Shown: positions 31,816 to 45,120, counted from the first letter of the stretch. The stretch is 64,000 bases of DNA from Capitulum mitella (GCA_030062745.1 CP099846.1:25813201-25877200), one strand, 5' to 3'. The notes: generated by a model not told the origin, from the sequence alone. Numbers and translations are program-made.

Positions 31816-33849
31816 TTCGCGCGCGGACGCATGTTTAATTCGCACCCAACCAGCAGCCTGACGTGGGCAGACCGAGACCGGTGGGAGCGTTTCGAGCCCC
31901 CCCCCCCCCCATCTCAACGATGAAACTGATGTTATCGGAAAACTCGCAATGAATACGTTCTAGACACTCATGATTTCGGGAATTTTTTGAAAAATATTGC
32001 AATTTTTTGACCTATATGTGCAGAACATAGGATTTTCTAAGAAGAGTTCTGGGTCCGTCCGAAATAAAGTGGCAGAAATTCTGAGCATGCCAATTGAAGT
32101 CTAATAGAATGTACATTACGATGACATATAATTTATAAGATGCATATGATCACGTATTGAATCAGGTGACCTGACATAGTGTCATTTTTCATTTCGCTTT
32201 ATTTGTATGGTTTTCGAACGTCACTGGCGAGTTGTTGTCTTCGTTTACTTCCAGAATGGCAGACATGATTTATACGAATATTTTTTAATACTGACAGACT
32301 AGAACTCCCACGACCTAACGTCGACTGACCTGACCCTGTGACCTGACGTAACATTCAGTCGTTTTATTTGCTTTATTTCGTGTTCTGTTGAGGATAGGTA
32401 ACAGTATGAACCAGGCACGTAGCCAGAATTTTCCTCGGGGTGTGGCAAATGACAAATTTTGTGGTATGCCGCAGGGATATGACAAAATTTACAAGAAAAG
32501 GCAGGAATTGTAGGTAATTTATCTCATATTTAGTACACAAGAAGACATATAATGTTTGTTTTTGCAGCATATATGTGATCAGTATTACGTATTCATGCGA
32601 AATCACCGTGTGTCTAATGTAGACCGCTTGGCTTGGCAAGGGGGCGTGGCCCCCATGCCCCCCCCCCTTTTGGCTACGTCACTGGTATGAACAAAAGGGC
32701 CAGAAGTATCTTTCGGCTGAAACTCTTTAGGCTCCACAACCGTGATCAATAGGGTCGATCATATGACCTATCAGGTCGATCATATGATCTGGCCTGACGT
32801 AGGATCATGACCTGACTTAAAGCACACTTAGTTCTCATCTTTTTATGTCTAGAACTGTCATTGATTCATGAAATAAATCAGTGGCATAAAGCTGGACATC
32901 TGGATATGAACTCAGCTTCTACCATGGTGACCTCGCATGACCTCAGATGACCTGAGGTATTCCATAGCATGGAAGCGTCTTGGTGCAATTTTGGTCTTCA
33001 AAATCGATTTCAGGGCCTTTTTTACTGCAGGGATCATCAGAATGGGGTTTTACATTCTTTTTTACTAGTTTACCCCAAATATGACCTGACCTGATCTCAT
33101 GACTCTTTATGTGGGTCAACACTATTTGCCGTGTTGAGTGAATTTCTTGGTCCAGGAATGCATTTCAGGCACCAGCAATGTATTTTTACTTCTACCACGG
33201 CCACCTCGCATGACCTCAGGTAACCTAAGATCATTTCACAACTTGACATTGTTTTGACGCAATTTGGGATCGCAAAATCGACTGCACTACCTATGGTTAT
33301 GGTTATCCCAGGGATCATCAAAACGGGGTTTTAGACAGCTTTTTGCTCTTTCCCATAATGCAACATTCCAAAAGACGACCTCGTGTCCGTCGTGTGGGTC
33401 AACACCATTTGTGGTATTTAGTGACTTCCTTGGTCCAAGAATACATTTCAGGATCCATCAAGCCGAGGAAATGACTCGAAACCGTTACAAGTAGGAAAAT
33501 AGGGCGAAAATGGAACTTACCTAAGGTCGTTGCCCTTGACCTTCACAGCGAATTCCAAAAAAAAAATATTTTTAGGAATTTACTCCACTAAAATCCCTGA
33601 AAGTTTAAGGCCGATCGATCGCACGGCGTGATTTGAAGAAAACTTTGAAAAATCGGACGCTGACCTCTTTGACGTGACCTAGGTCAGCGACTTGACAAGA
33701 CCGGAAGTTGAAAATTCTACAGCACATGCGGGAAGGATGTAAGAAAACTTATTTGAAATTCCGGCTGCGAGCTCTGGTAATTATTGCATTAAAAGTTCTA
33801 AGGAGGGGCGGGGGCGACAAAACGCCCTCCCCCTACCGTTGGCTGAAGG
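31816..33849. other. Non-coding repeat-derived segment
   Basis: No gene seen. Contains MITE E copy 3 (32412-32684) and two diverged tandem units of about 275 bases (32880-33150 and 33155-33490) sharing CCTCGCATGACCTCAG and GGGATCATCA...GGGGTTTTA. Dense in TGACCT/AGGTCA words. Confidence 0.5.
32412..32684. mobile_element. hAT-like MITE family E, copy 3
   Basis: CAGGCACGTAGCCAGAATTT at the left, TTTTGGCTACGTCACTG at the right, with perfect 8-bp target duplication GTATGAAC (32404-32411 and 32685-32692). 273 bp. Confidence 0.87.
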
Positions 33850-33853
33850 TTAA

Positions 33854-34943
33854 CCCGCGCACGATCGTCGGTCCGTTTCGAACATCGGTGACTGGCGGGG
33901 GGCAGTTGACTGCGCCCCCCCCCCCTCTAACTCACGAACGGTTGGTCGCACGATAAAAATAAGCACACCGTTGGAAAGCCTGTGACGAGTAGAGCTCCAA
34001 ACTGGTCTCATTTTTAGTTTTAGATAATATGTAAGCCAATTTACGCCCTATATATGTTTTCTCATAGCCGACTGCATGAGACCGAGAAATGGCCTGAATC
34101 TCAAGGGCTGTGACTAATAACGCATAGGTAAAGGCACCAGAGCACAAGTAAAGGTCTGCGGATGCCGATACACGTCTAATTTCTCAGATTTGTTCAATAT
34201 CTACGCCGAAACGTTGAGTTAAAGACACGGTAATTCTCCCGTCAGCTGTCACTGTGCGCCGGTGTCGTATGCGGTACCAAACTGACGGGAACTAATTTTG
34301 GCGTTCCTTCATTTTCGCGAAAAAAAGACGATCTATGTAAATTTTATTGATCTTTGTGGTTCTTGTGATGGTTTCTCATGCTTTAATTTTGGAAAAATTG
34401 ACTAGTTATCAATCCATAAAGTTGGTGGAGCTTTATTCGCGAGAGCCTGTTTATTTGCAAAAATTGCTACATTTTCAAACTTTTTGAGGTTCCTGGTATT
34501 AACTACGTCTGTGCAAGCTATTTCTGCCATTTTCTACCCATTCTGAGTAATTCATCGATGATTTTGACGGTGGTGCATTTTGGCCCACTACAGTTATTCG
34601 TGACCTGACCTCAGGTCAATGGCTGGAAGTCATTGATACTTTGCCCAATGACGGTAACTAGATGTCTGCTTCACTCCACACTAAAAATGTTATGGAATAT
34701 TCCGTCAATTTCCGAAAACACGGCGATATGTCTTAAAAATGGGCTTGACCCTAGGTCATTGACCCGGAAAATTCCAAAAAATCTGAGATAGCAGATTTGT
34801 CGCATCCATCACGATCACTAATCCCTGAAAGTATTATTAAGGTATCTTGTTTTGCGAAAACGTTAGAGGGCACTAAACTTTTTTTGACATAGGTCTGTTT
34901 GACCTGACATAGGTCAGGCACCTGACCTGACCTGAAGTCAAAA
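33854..34943. mobile_element. piggyBac-like MITE family A, truncated copy
   Basis: TTAA at 33850-33853 and the CCCGCGCACGATCG terminus are present. The other terminus has been removed by the deletion of about 0.4 kb after CTGAAGTCAAAA. The intact sister is at 47217-48433. Confidence 0.75.
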
Positions 34944-34954
34944 GGTGAACAAAA

Positions 34955-35160
34955 GAAAAGGTTCGTGGCCAAAGGTTTGTAAACATAAGGTTCGCATCGG
35001 ACAACATTCACACCGAAAAAGGTTGGGTCCGAGTTTGATTTCAAGGCACAACCCCTCGCTGAAAGCACGATGTAGGATACTAGAGTCAACAGGTCGATAA
35101 AGGATGCGGTCGGAGTTGGCTCAGTCCAACAAATAGGTAAGGTTAGGTAAGGTTAGGTTA
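34955..35160 (-). repeat. Dispersed repeat carrying CCTAA run, copy 2
   Basis: Inverted relative to 4105-4290: the TTAGG-type run (AGGTAAGGTTAGG twice, 35134-35160) follows the block GATAAAGGATGCGGTCGGAG. Lies immediately outside the left terminus of the 3.66-kb element. Confidence 0.6.
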
Positions 35161-35176
35161 ATCTAGATTACTATCG

Positions 35177-38100
35177 CAGCCAGCAGTCCCAAATGGGGCC
35201 GATCTGGGTTGTACATGGGCACCCATGTGGGGCCCATCTGTGCCACCCATATGGGCCCCATATGGGTATGTCCCTTGAAACCAAATGCTTCCCAGATGGG
35301 ATGTATGTGGGCTTAATATGGGCTGTATGTGGGACCCATGTGGGTTCACCTGGGATTTGGGTGGACTCCATGTGGGCTGTATGTGGGGTCAGCGTGGGCT
35401 TCATCTGGGGTGTGTGTGAGTTTCATCTGGGCTGCATGTGGGCTCCATCTGGGCCGAATGTAGGCTTCATCTGAGTTACATGTGGGCTCAACCGGGTGCG
35501 TATGGGGTGCCTCTGAGTCCATCAGTTTAACTAGGCCTAACCAGTGACGCGCTTGGTCAATTATGGCCGCCCTGGCTGAATCCGGGGTGCATGTGATACA
35601 TATTTGGTGACGACAGATACGGAACAAACCAGCCACACATCTCGAATAATCATGTGCACTGGGTTTTTCTACTGATGTTCTGCGTTATCAGTCGCATTTG
35701 TTAGATACTGACCCTTACAGGTCCACCTTTATTTCCAAGCCGAATCAGCAACGAGACGTACCGCGACTGACTGGCTAGCTACAAAACCCGATCGCAAAGG
35801 TTCCACATACGTCGATAAGATGGTAGCACTATCGCTACGCTGCACACAACAAATGCCACGGCAAACATCTTTCCCCCACCTAACTGAAATGCCTTGCTAT
35901 CTTAACAGGGAAGAAAACGCCCTACGAACAGGCACGTAGCCAGGATCTTCCTCATGGGGGGGACAAAAATGAAATTCTGTATAAACTCTATAGGAAAAAA
36001 CAACAATATTATGTAATTCATATGATATTTAACGCGAAAGTAAACATATAATGTTTGTTTTGAGACGTATATATGACGACTATTCCGTACTCCTGCAAAA
36101 CAGCTATATGTTTCGTGGAAACCGTTAGGCTCAGGGGAGAGACATGGCTCCCATGCCCCTCCCCCCTCCTTTGGCTACGTCCCTCCCTACGAAAAGCATG
36201 GGACTAAAATTAACTTAAAACTTCCTGATACCGAACGTTGCAGATGTGGAAGACACACCGGACTGCTCAGTAATGGGTCGTGGCAGCGCAGGAATCGCCG
36301 CCGAAAACTAAAGACTGTTAGGCTACTTTCCCCAGTCCACTCGAAACACACGACTTTCCAGACTAAAAACACTTAGCAAGAACCGAGTGGCACTTCTGCA
36401 CCGCCATGTGCCAGTACAAGACGCAGCACACATCGCCTGCCCAACCGCTATGCACGCCAAATCACAAGTCTCCGGATACAGCACATCACTCAGTCAATGC
36501 AAGTCAACTCCCGCCGTAGTCGTCGCACCGCCTCTATGTTCTTTGCACGTTAGCCTTCTCGGCGCGTCTCTCGAACCACTCCTGCACCTGTCAAGTCGTT
36601 AACACCCTGTCCCATCCATCCGCCCCGCAAGCCGTCTCTGTTGTTACGTTGCACTGAAGTCACATTGCACATGCGTACATAGCGGCTGTCTAACGTCCCG
36701 CGCAGCTATCGCATCACCTGTTCATTGGCAGCACGCCGTTTCAGCATCTCCAGTGCCTGCGACACCATCAGGCCCTCGTCTAATCGGCCGTCAGGTGGCG
36801 CCTAGTCTGTAGTCCCGCTCACTGGGTGCGCCGACAGCTGCTCATGGTGCCATCCTCGATGATCAGCGAGTGGTTGGCCGGTAGCGCGGCCCACCTGCGT
36901 TGTTTCCGGCCGCCGTCCTGGTCCCGACCACCGGTGAACCACTTTCCCACAGCGCGTTCCACCTCGTTTCTGATACTCCCAAACATTCCGCATTTCGCTT
37001 TACTGTCTGAAGACATAGAGTATGCACTATGACACAATTGTTGCCCTGTTATCCCAAAATGTGGTCCATCGCGTCCAGTGAAAAGGCAGAAGTGATACGA
37101 TTTCGTGACACACATGCTACCACTGGAGTATGTCTGTGTTGACAGTAAACGCACTTCATTGTTGAAATGCCTCTTCCAAATGCCGCGTCAAAGTTAAACG
37201 GAAGAAACACACAAATAAGAACACATAAAAGCGCACAAGCAAAAAAGCACCGATCCAGTACTCCCTATCTAAGTCTACTGTAACTGGTATAAACGTAGTC
37301 CATATGACTAAACGGTGACGTCCTCAAGATCAAAATAGCGCATACACTGAATCTCTGATCAGCTGTTCATATTCACGTACTTCAAAAGAAGCACAAAGTC
37401 AATGTTTACCAACATTCGCTGTTTGGGCACTATATAGAAATGTGGAGCACTTGGTGTATGTAGGGGAACTGGTGCATTTCCAGTTAGGTAACAGTTGCAG
37501 TTTTCTCCATAGGTACCTAGAATGAAAGATAAATGACCGTGCGCATTATTCCTCAGAATGTGGGGAATACCTATGGAGATATAACGCTGAATTTCAAGCA
37601 CCTTGTGATTATATCAACATTAACTTGAATTTTTTTGGTTACCCAATTATTAACGTCAGAATTGCAGATAGGCCCAAATCACGCGTATAGGTGCCTAGCT
37701 AGGCACTGCGGACCGTGGTGACAGTTTACGTATTTCACTAATTTTAGCCAAATAAATTAATATTTTAAACTCCGCCTGGCCTATTTTAAAAGGAATTGTC
37801 ACAGTAGGTAATCACACAATAAACGACGACGACTCGACCTTTCCAATGTAGAACAGCATCACGGAAAGAACGAGGTTCCGCAGCGACGCGCTGTAATATG
37901 ACTGGGAAGGCTCTTGAAAATGGCCGCCGAATGCTTACAGATTATGGCATGTTAGACCCGGATTTAAAAGTGCGGCATTTTCACACCATGGTTTTGTGTG
38001 TAACCATACAATGTGCAAATATAAATCATACAGATTTACTACCTTGCATTTGTAAGAAGGGCAGTTCAACATTTTCCAATGAAATGTTTTGTCACCGACT

Positions 38101-38833
38101 GCGCTACCGGCGCCACCTATCCACATCTACGAACAATGGCGCGCCCAGTGGTAGGGCGCCTGGAGGATCAGATCTCGTGGGACGAAAGCTGTGCTTTTCA
38201 GCATAAAATGAAAACAGAAAAACCGGCGTTGTACACTAAATCAATTGAGAGCTTCGGGCTCGACCAACCGTGTAGAAAAAATCCTGCGAGCGCCACTGCA
38301 CGCAAACTGGCCCATCTGGGTCCCACATGGGGCCCAGATCCCAGCCCACCTGCATCCCATGTCGACGTGAGCTCAGCTGACCCACATGTAGCCCATATGG
38401 AGCCCACATTTGCATTCATTCCGTTTTGGCATTTGTGGAGTATAATCGGGTATTACGCAACGAGGGAGCACAAATAGGAAATATTCGTGGCGCATAAGAA
38501 TAATAGCATACGGACAGCCCATCTGGGCCTCATATGTAGCCCAGATAAAAGCCCACCTGCAGCCCATGTTGCCACGAGCCCAGCTGGCCCATATGTAGCC
38601 CATATGGAGTCCACATTAGTATTCATTCCATTTTTGGAGTTTGTGAAGAATATTCGCGTAGTATGAACGAGGGAGCACAAATCGCAAATATTCCAGGCGT
38701 ATCAAAAGCACATGATAAGATATGGACAGCCCATCTGGATCCCATATGGAACCCAGATACCAGCCCACCTGCAGCCCATGCCCACATAAACCCACTTGCC
38801 CCACATGTAGCCCACATTTGGGACTGCTGGCTG
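35177..38833. mobile_element. 3.66-kb TIR element with CCCATATGGG subterminal repeats
   Basis: Perfect 19-bp inverted termini CAGCCAGCAGTCCCAAATG. The left 330 bases (35190-35500) and right 530 bases (38300-38830) are packed with variants of GTGGGCTCCATCTGGG and its complement, inverted between the two ends. The interior has no recognised transposase, and the longest frames are about 110 codons. A family E MITE is nested at 35929-36185. No target duplication found (left flank ACTATCG, right flank GGTGTAG). Superfamily unknown. Confidence 0.7.
35929..36185. mobile_element. hAT-like MITE family E, copy 4
   Basis: Nested in the 3.66-kb element. CAGGCACGTAGCCAGGATCT to TTTGGCTACGTCCCTC, with perfect 8-bp duplication CCTACGAA at 35921-35928 and 36186-36193. 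The final base of the right terminus is C instead of G. Confidence 0.87.
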
Positions 38834-38994
38834 GGTGTAGGTCAGTTATTTTTCTGATACCAACCTGAAGGTTACGAACCTTTCGTTTGGAACATTTTTC
38901 CTTACGAGCCTTTTTTCTTACGAACCACTGTCGTACGAACCTTTTCAGTACGAACCGTGCCCAGCATACCGTCCCTACTGAAACATAACATATC

Positions 38995-39125
38995 GCGCTT
39001 GGCGCGACCTCTTCACTGAACAGAACAAGTCCGATCGCCCTCTTTTACCGGCCTGCGGCTTCTACTATCGTATTCCAAGCCTTCGGCGCGGCATTGCGCC
39101 GTAGGCGCAACATCGCGTCCCGTCA
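38995..39125 (+). repeat. Dispersed repeat, copy 3 (no clear CCTAA run)
   Basis: GTCCGATCGCCCTCTTTTAC followed by GGCCTGCGGCTTCTACTATCG and GCGCCGTAGGCGCAACAT. Matches the second half of 4105-4290 in the same orientation, including the GCGCC/GGCGCAACAT palindrome. Lies outside the right terminus of the 3.66-kb element, opposite in orientation to copy 2. Confidence 0.55.
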
Positions 39126-39266
39126 ACGTTCCCCGCGGTCAATAAAAAGTGGCGGAATGCACTAGTTGTCAGCACGGAAAGCGAGTCTATAAGCCATGGT
39201 TTCCGGCCACCGACTGTGGCGCCACTGTCGCAGGTGACGAGCAACTAGAGTCAGTGAGTTGACGCC

Positions 39267-41649
39267 AAGATACCTTTACTTACAAGGTACGCCCAAGTGA
39301 AAACTTCACGCCCAGTGACGTCATGGGTTTTTCTCCTTTATTTGGCAGCAATCTGGCAGTATTTGCGTTGTTTTATTTTTTGACGCACCATTGACATCCG
39401 ACATTATATTTCATTCCACAATTCTATTCAATGGAATTGAATGTATTGTTCCAAGAACGATTGCAGGGATGCCTATCATCTGCAAAAGATTTGACGACGT
39501 TTCACCGCTGGAGCCCAAAGGCATGTTTTGGGTTTGGGGTTTAAAAATTTTTTCCTCCCAAAAAGGTGGAGAAAACCGCGGGATTCCTGAAATTGGGAAA
39601 AAAATGGGACCAAGCGGTATACAACCGAGCCGGGGAGAGACACAAAACCTGACCCAAGACTTTGGACACCTGAGCCCAGGAGGCTGTGTGTCCTAACCCA
39701 CATACAAACAAACAAACACAAGACTTTCCTCAAGACACGGATGCTTGAAACCAAAAGACTGCATGTCCTAAGTCACAACAAACAAGCAAACAATGAGCTG
39801 CTGCCACTGTTGTATGGCAATAGCATAGCATGATGCATTGCAAGATAGTCTGAAAACTGTCACCTTGGATTAATGCATTTTTCCCTTGCATTATTTTACA
39901 TTGAGCATGCATACTTTATTACCCTACTCTTGTTAGTATTATATGATGTAATTACTTCAGCTGTTGTAGTTACCCCATTATGATTTTGTGTGGTTTTGCT
40001 CAGATGCAGTGCTTGGTATTCATGTTATGAAGATTTTGTGAAATTGTATAAAATTATGCGGGATTTTCAATTGCAATGATCAACCATTTCAACTTCCCAG
40101 GAACCATTGTGAAAATGGTACATTACCTTGCAGGCTTGTCCTCAACAACACTGAAGAGGATGCAGAACTGCTGGTTTCATCTGAGATTATAATCAGCATT
40201 ACTGTTAGAATTCAGGACTGAAGATTCATGATGCAAACAAATAGCAAGTGTCATATGACTTTCCGGTCATTGCATGTTTGGAAGCTCCTGGATATGAATG
40301 CTAAGTATTGTGATGTGATGCAAGTTCTGTGATGACCTTGACACTGGTAGTAATATCTTGCTGAGCATGTTCATGTCTATCATGGTCTTGTGGATGCTAT
40401 GTATGTTTGCTTGCTTTTTTCCTTGTGAAATGCATTTACCTTTCCTTCACCATTTCACCTTTACACCACTCAGAGAGTTACCTCACAAGCTTTCCCTGCT
40501 GGTTGAAATACAGCATTTTGAAATTGTGAACAGTATTTGGATGGTGAAAAGTTACAGTCACAGTCAGCTGACGTAGGTGCAGCTCTGTGTTCCTGATTGT
40601 ATGTATTCTGCAATGAGTACTGATAGGAATAAATGCTGGCAGATGAATTAAGGTGCATGTTTACTTGGGGGATACGGAACTTTCTCCAGCGAATGGTGAA
40701 TCTTCTTATGCATTTTTAATGTGCAACAGGTTGACTGGGCCTAAGAGCTGCAGAGCATCCTTGTGCCCTGTTGGAGTCACAAGGTGGCACTAGTCACTTT
40801 GATTGGCTGGGGCTGCAGACAAAAATCAGTGTGTTCAATTGCGGCGCATTAGGGGCGGAAAATGGCTCGTCATTGTTGTATGATGTGGTACAAGGTTGTA
40901 GCTGGCTGCAGTTGAACAGGTGCTGACTCACATACTTTGTTGTATTCCTTTGTTGTTACTCTTTTCTTAGCTCCTTGTACGGATGTGTATGTGAAACTAG
41001 GTCAATACCTTAGGTTTACTGCAATGATTAATAGAATGCTTGTCTGACATGCCACAGGCCCATATGTGGGAGGACATTTTTGAGAATTTGTCTTCTAAAT
41101 TTTGGAATTACCTATCCACATGTTTTGGTGTTAAAACACATAAATTTGTCTGAATCCTGACATGATCGCCTGAATACTGGTGGAGCTCCAGAAACAATAT
41201 ATGCCCTTTTTGATGTTTCCAAACTGTGTTTTGAATGCTTTTGCTATTCGTTTTGTGATGATTATTTTACTGATTTACCTTTGCAGGCAGAAAACATGCC
41301 AGCATGTAGATGAAGACCTAACAGGCAGGCCTGATTATGTTTCTGTGCCTGGAAACATTGCAAGTCCTGTCAATACATAACACATTATGTTACTTCAAAA
41401 AATATCCATTTTTGACGAGGCCTGCATTTCAGCTAGTCAGACTGTGTTGTGATAATTATTATCTCCAACATCTTTTCCAATATACTTTTCCAGCAGCAGC
41501 GGAAACCGTACGCAGAGGGGGAGGGGGGGGAGTGTGACAGACTCGACCTGGTCTGGTTCAGTCTGGTCCATTCCCACCATGCAATGTATCAGTCCTTTCA
41601 CTACAGTCAAGTACCGATAACGGTGCCCCCGGGTCCGGTGCTGGCGATG
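39267..41649. other. Unique spacer between duplicates, no gene recognised
   Basis: AT-rich, free of the repeat families described here, with no coding similarity. One AATAAA at about 40629. A short TGAAACCAAAAGACTG-type word repeats near 39690-39780. The sequence becomes purine-rich (GAGGGGGAGGGGG) just before the gap. Confidence 0.45.
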
Positions 41650-42149
41650 NNNNNNNNNNNNNNNNNNNNNNNNNNNNNNNNNNNNNNNNNNNNNNNNNNN
41701 NNNNNNNNNNNNNNNNNNNNNNNNNNNNNNNNNNNNNNNNNNNNNNNNNNNNNNNNNNNNNNNNNNNNNNNNNNNNNNNNNNNNNNNNNNNNNNNNNNNN
41801 NNNNNNNNNNNNNNNNNNNNNNNNNNNNNNNNNNNNNNNNNNNNNNNNNNNNNNNNNNNNNNNNNNNNNNNNNNNNNNNNNNNNNNNNNNNNNNNNNNNN
41901 NNNNNNNNNNNNNNNNNNNNNNNNNNNNNNNNNNNNNNNNNNNNNNNNNNNNNNNNNNNNNNNNNNNNNNNNNNNNNNNNNNNNNNNNNNNNNNNNNNNN
42001 NNNNNNNNNNNNNNNNNNNNNNNNNNNNNNNNNNNNNNNNNNNNNNNNNNNNNNNNNNNNNNNNNNNNNNNNNNNNNNNNNNNNNNNNNNNNNNNNNNNN
42101 NNNNNNNNNNNNNNNNNNNNNNNNNNNNNNNNNNNNNNNNNNNNNNNNN
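41650..42149. other. Assembly gap, exactly 500 N
   Basis: A round 500-base run of N is a placeholder, so the true distance between the two duplicates is unknown. Frames that cross it are meaningless. Confidence 0.98.
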
Positions 42150-42373
42150 AAAAATCAAGCCCCTGAGGCCACCAACGACGCCGAAATGGTCAGGGACTCT
42201 GGGATGGTAACAGCCAGCGGCCCTGTAATGTTCAGGGGTCTTGGGATGATAGTCGTGACATGTCCATTATGTATGTGACGATCGGAACCCCTGATGCAGC
42301 CAGAAGCCCTGCAACGGTCCGAGGCCCTCGGGCCGTGGCGCGGAGAAGGTCAATGACCCTAGGACGGTCGAGG

Positions 42374-44343
42374 AGATGCACCGGGTATCCGGTCCGGCCG
42401 GATATCCGACCGGATATTTGAGGTTATCCGGTATCCGGTATCCGGCCGGATATTTCCATGATCCGGCCGAATATTGCCGGATATTTGGCCTTCCGGTGTG
42501 CGATTGAGACGTCCTTGTGTCTGCCTATAAAACCGTTTCAGGAGCAACGTGCCTTGTTATATAAGACTGTCGAAGTGCCTGACGGTTCTAAGGTCTGTCT
42601 GGAGCACTGCTTTTTCTTCTTAGTTCGGAAGGGTTGAGACGTTATTTGCAAGGGATGGACTCAAGCTCAGAGTAGTGCGGCAACAGCCAGAATATGCTCA
42701 GGCGACCATTTCGTAGCGCATCATCTTCCTATTTTCCAAACATTTTTATTTGTCTCAAATACTCTTGTACAAATTCATTAGCCCTCGCCCGTAAGGGGGG
42801 GGGATGGTTTTCCGAGGGTCATGAACTCATGTCATGTGGTCGGCGGGAAACACCTTATTTTTACCTTTGGGAATGCGATAGGAAATAGGTATTGCAAAAC
42901 AACCTATGTATTCCGATTCCTCAAGTTGTAAGGAAAAAGTGGTGTAAATTTGGTGTGGTTTGTCTTTTGTTTCATCTAAAGAGGGCACAGTGCAACGAAC
43001 ACTTGACTTTTGCTCCGACAGGCGGATGATGAGCCTGCAGTACGAGGGCATGCCTAAAATTCGATTTTGTTTTGGATCTCAATTTGGAAAGCGCACTTAA
43101 GGTATGTAAGTTACGATTTTCGGCTAAATCCAAGTCACCCTAGATCATTGGCTTCAGATGACCTTGGATAACCTAAGATGACCCTGATATGTTATTTGAC
43201 AGTAGTGTTTGTTAATTGAGATACTACATTTGACTCCAGCTTCTATTATTGTGTACAGAAAATACTTCTGCACCTCCGAGAACGCATTTAAACCGACGAC
43301 CTCCCTTGACAAGAATTGGCCTAACATGACCTGGATCGGACTCCAGGGGTGAAATACAATCCTGTGGTGTACAGAAAGGCTCATAATTGACTGACAAACA
43401 CTATGATATCCGTTTCGCTTCATTGTCATTTATTCTTTCATGCTCATTTGCACTTAAACTCAAAAAGTATCACTTTCTGCCAATTTTTGACATTTGACCC
43501 GATCTGGAAGATCATCCGTTGACATGAGACATTAAAAAGGGATGCCAGTCGTGAGATCTCATCACGTGCAACAAGCTAGTTTTTCCGCGACGCTCTAGGA
43601 CGCAAGGTGTTGAAAGGCTGTGGGGTCGTACCAACTTCCTTTCCCCCCCCCCCCCCTTTACGTCCGCCTTATGCAGAAGGCCCTAAACGGGCAAGTATTA
43701 AGGGCATTGGCGCAGACAAAGGTTGGCCCGGGGGTCCGGGTTTCCTTCTTAGGCCCGCGTTTTTTTGCGAAAACCATTACACACCGTCTTCCCAGCAGGT
43801 GGTTTTTGTATGATTTCAGTTCACACTGGGCTCCGGGCCCCCTCCTCAAGAAATCCCTGGCTGCGCCCCTGGTTAAGGGGCAATATACTTCAGAGGACAT
43901 ACATTAGTATTTGTACGGAATGGTTATCAAGACAGGTATTTGAGGTCTACCAAGGCGTTATAATGGCATTCTGCGGATTTTGGAACATTTGCCCTTTGCC
44001 CTCAGGCAGAGATGGTGATCGATGATCTACACTACGATCGCTGCGTTCTTTTTTCATTTTTTTTTTTTTTTACCATGAAACATGGGGAAATCTCGCAATA
44101 ACTTTAAGCGATAGGTGGAAGGATTCGCAAATTCTTGACATTTTTTTGTTTAGTATTTTCCAGTTTTTCAGACCTTTTTACCGCAGTCTTTTTCGTCCCA
44201 TTTTCCAGCAACAAATAGCAAATACAAATAGTTATCGATAACATCCGGTATCTGGTCGGAAATACGGCCGGATATCCGGCACCCCGGTCCGGCATATCCG
44301 GTATCCGGCCGGATCACAAAAATCCAGATCCGGTGCATCCCTA
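42374..44343. mobile_element. Non-autonomous hAT element A, copy 2
   Basis: Same insertion as 27504-29485. The left terminus is damaged (GTCGAGG|AGATGCACC, losing TAGG); the right terminus GGTGCATCCCTA|GTCGAGAG is intact. A shared insertion site shows it predates the duplication or haplotype split. Confidence 0.85.
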
Positions 44344-44690
44344 GTCGAGAGCCCCGGGACGGCCAGGGGCCCGGGTACTGTCGGGGACAAAGAATGGTCT
44401 AGGGTCCTGAGACAGTCACGGGCACTGGTACAATGAGGAGTCTGGGACGAGCAGAGGTCCTGTGATGGTACAGGCCCGGGGACGGTCAGGACTCCAGAAC
44501 CTAGACCCTACAACCCTAAACGGGCAGAAACAGTCAGGGGCCTGGGGATGGCTAGCGGTCTGGGGAGAGTCATGAGTCCTGAGACAATCACGGGCCTACG
44601 ACTGCCTACGACAGCCAGAGGCGTTGGAACAGTTCGGGGCCTTAGGACAACACAGTCAGGGGCCCTGAGACGGTCAGACTCCTTGAGAGC
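44344..44690. repeat. Minisatellite array in duplicate 2
   Basis: Uninterrupted continuation of GGGACAGTCAGGGGCC-type units, with the empty hAT-B site CCTACAAC at 44507-44514. A shorter stretch lies before element A at 42165-42373. Confidence 0.8.
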
Positions 44691-45120
44691 CAAGTAAATA
44701 GGTTGAATGCAGTGCTCATGGAGCGCTGAACCAAGCGCCTAATTCTCCGTCTAACCTGACAACACCCAAAAACGTGACTGACACACAAACGACGATATGC
44801 GACGCAGTAATAATCCAACCGCATACATAACGGTGGCTTGCACCTTGCTGCAAAACAAATATGCGGGGAACGACAAAGGTGCGCACCAGAGATCACATCT
44901 GAGTAGTGTGCGGGGACAACGAGAAAGAAAAAGAGCGCACCTGAGGGAGAAGCCCCCAAGGACATGCACAATGGCGAATCGGGAGGCCGACTGCCCACCA
45001 CTTGCCGATCTGTTACTGATCTCAGTTCGGACTCACGTGGCGAAGGGTCAGCCGGCCGATTAAAAACAAAAAAGGCAGGAGTAAAATAAAGACGTATAAA
45101 ACTAGCAGTATCCAACGCCA

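Larger units (their letters stand above)
27272..39266. repeat. Large direct duplication, copy 1
   Basis: Matches 42150-53048 almost base for base, in the same orientation. Differences seen by eye: hAT element B present only here (29657-31132), about 0.4 kb missing here near 34943, a GGTTAT duplication at 33298, a 20-base indel near 35820 relative to 49600, and scattered substitutions. The left limit is set by the N gap in the other copy. On the right, identity stops after GTGAGTTGACGCC. Confidence 0.92.

Noticed and set aside
35193..35474. A repeat-rich protein of 93 codons with GPIWVVHGHP-like pattern.
   Set aside because: The pattern is the translation of GTGGGC/CATATGGG subterminal repeats; all frames and both strands give similar pseudo-repeats.
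41449..42210. Open frame of 253 codons crossing 41650-42149.
   Set aside because: Mostly N; the frame only exists because N codons are not counted as stops.
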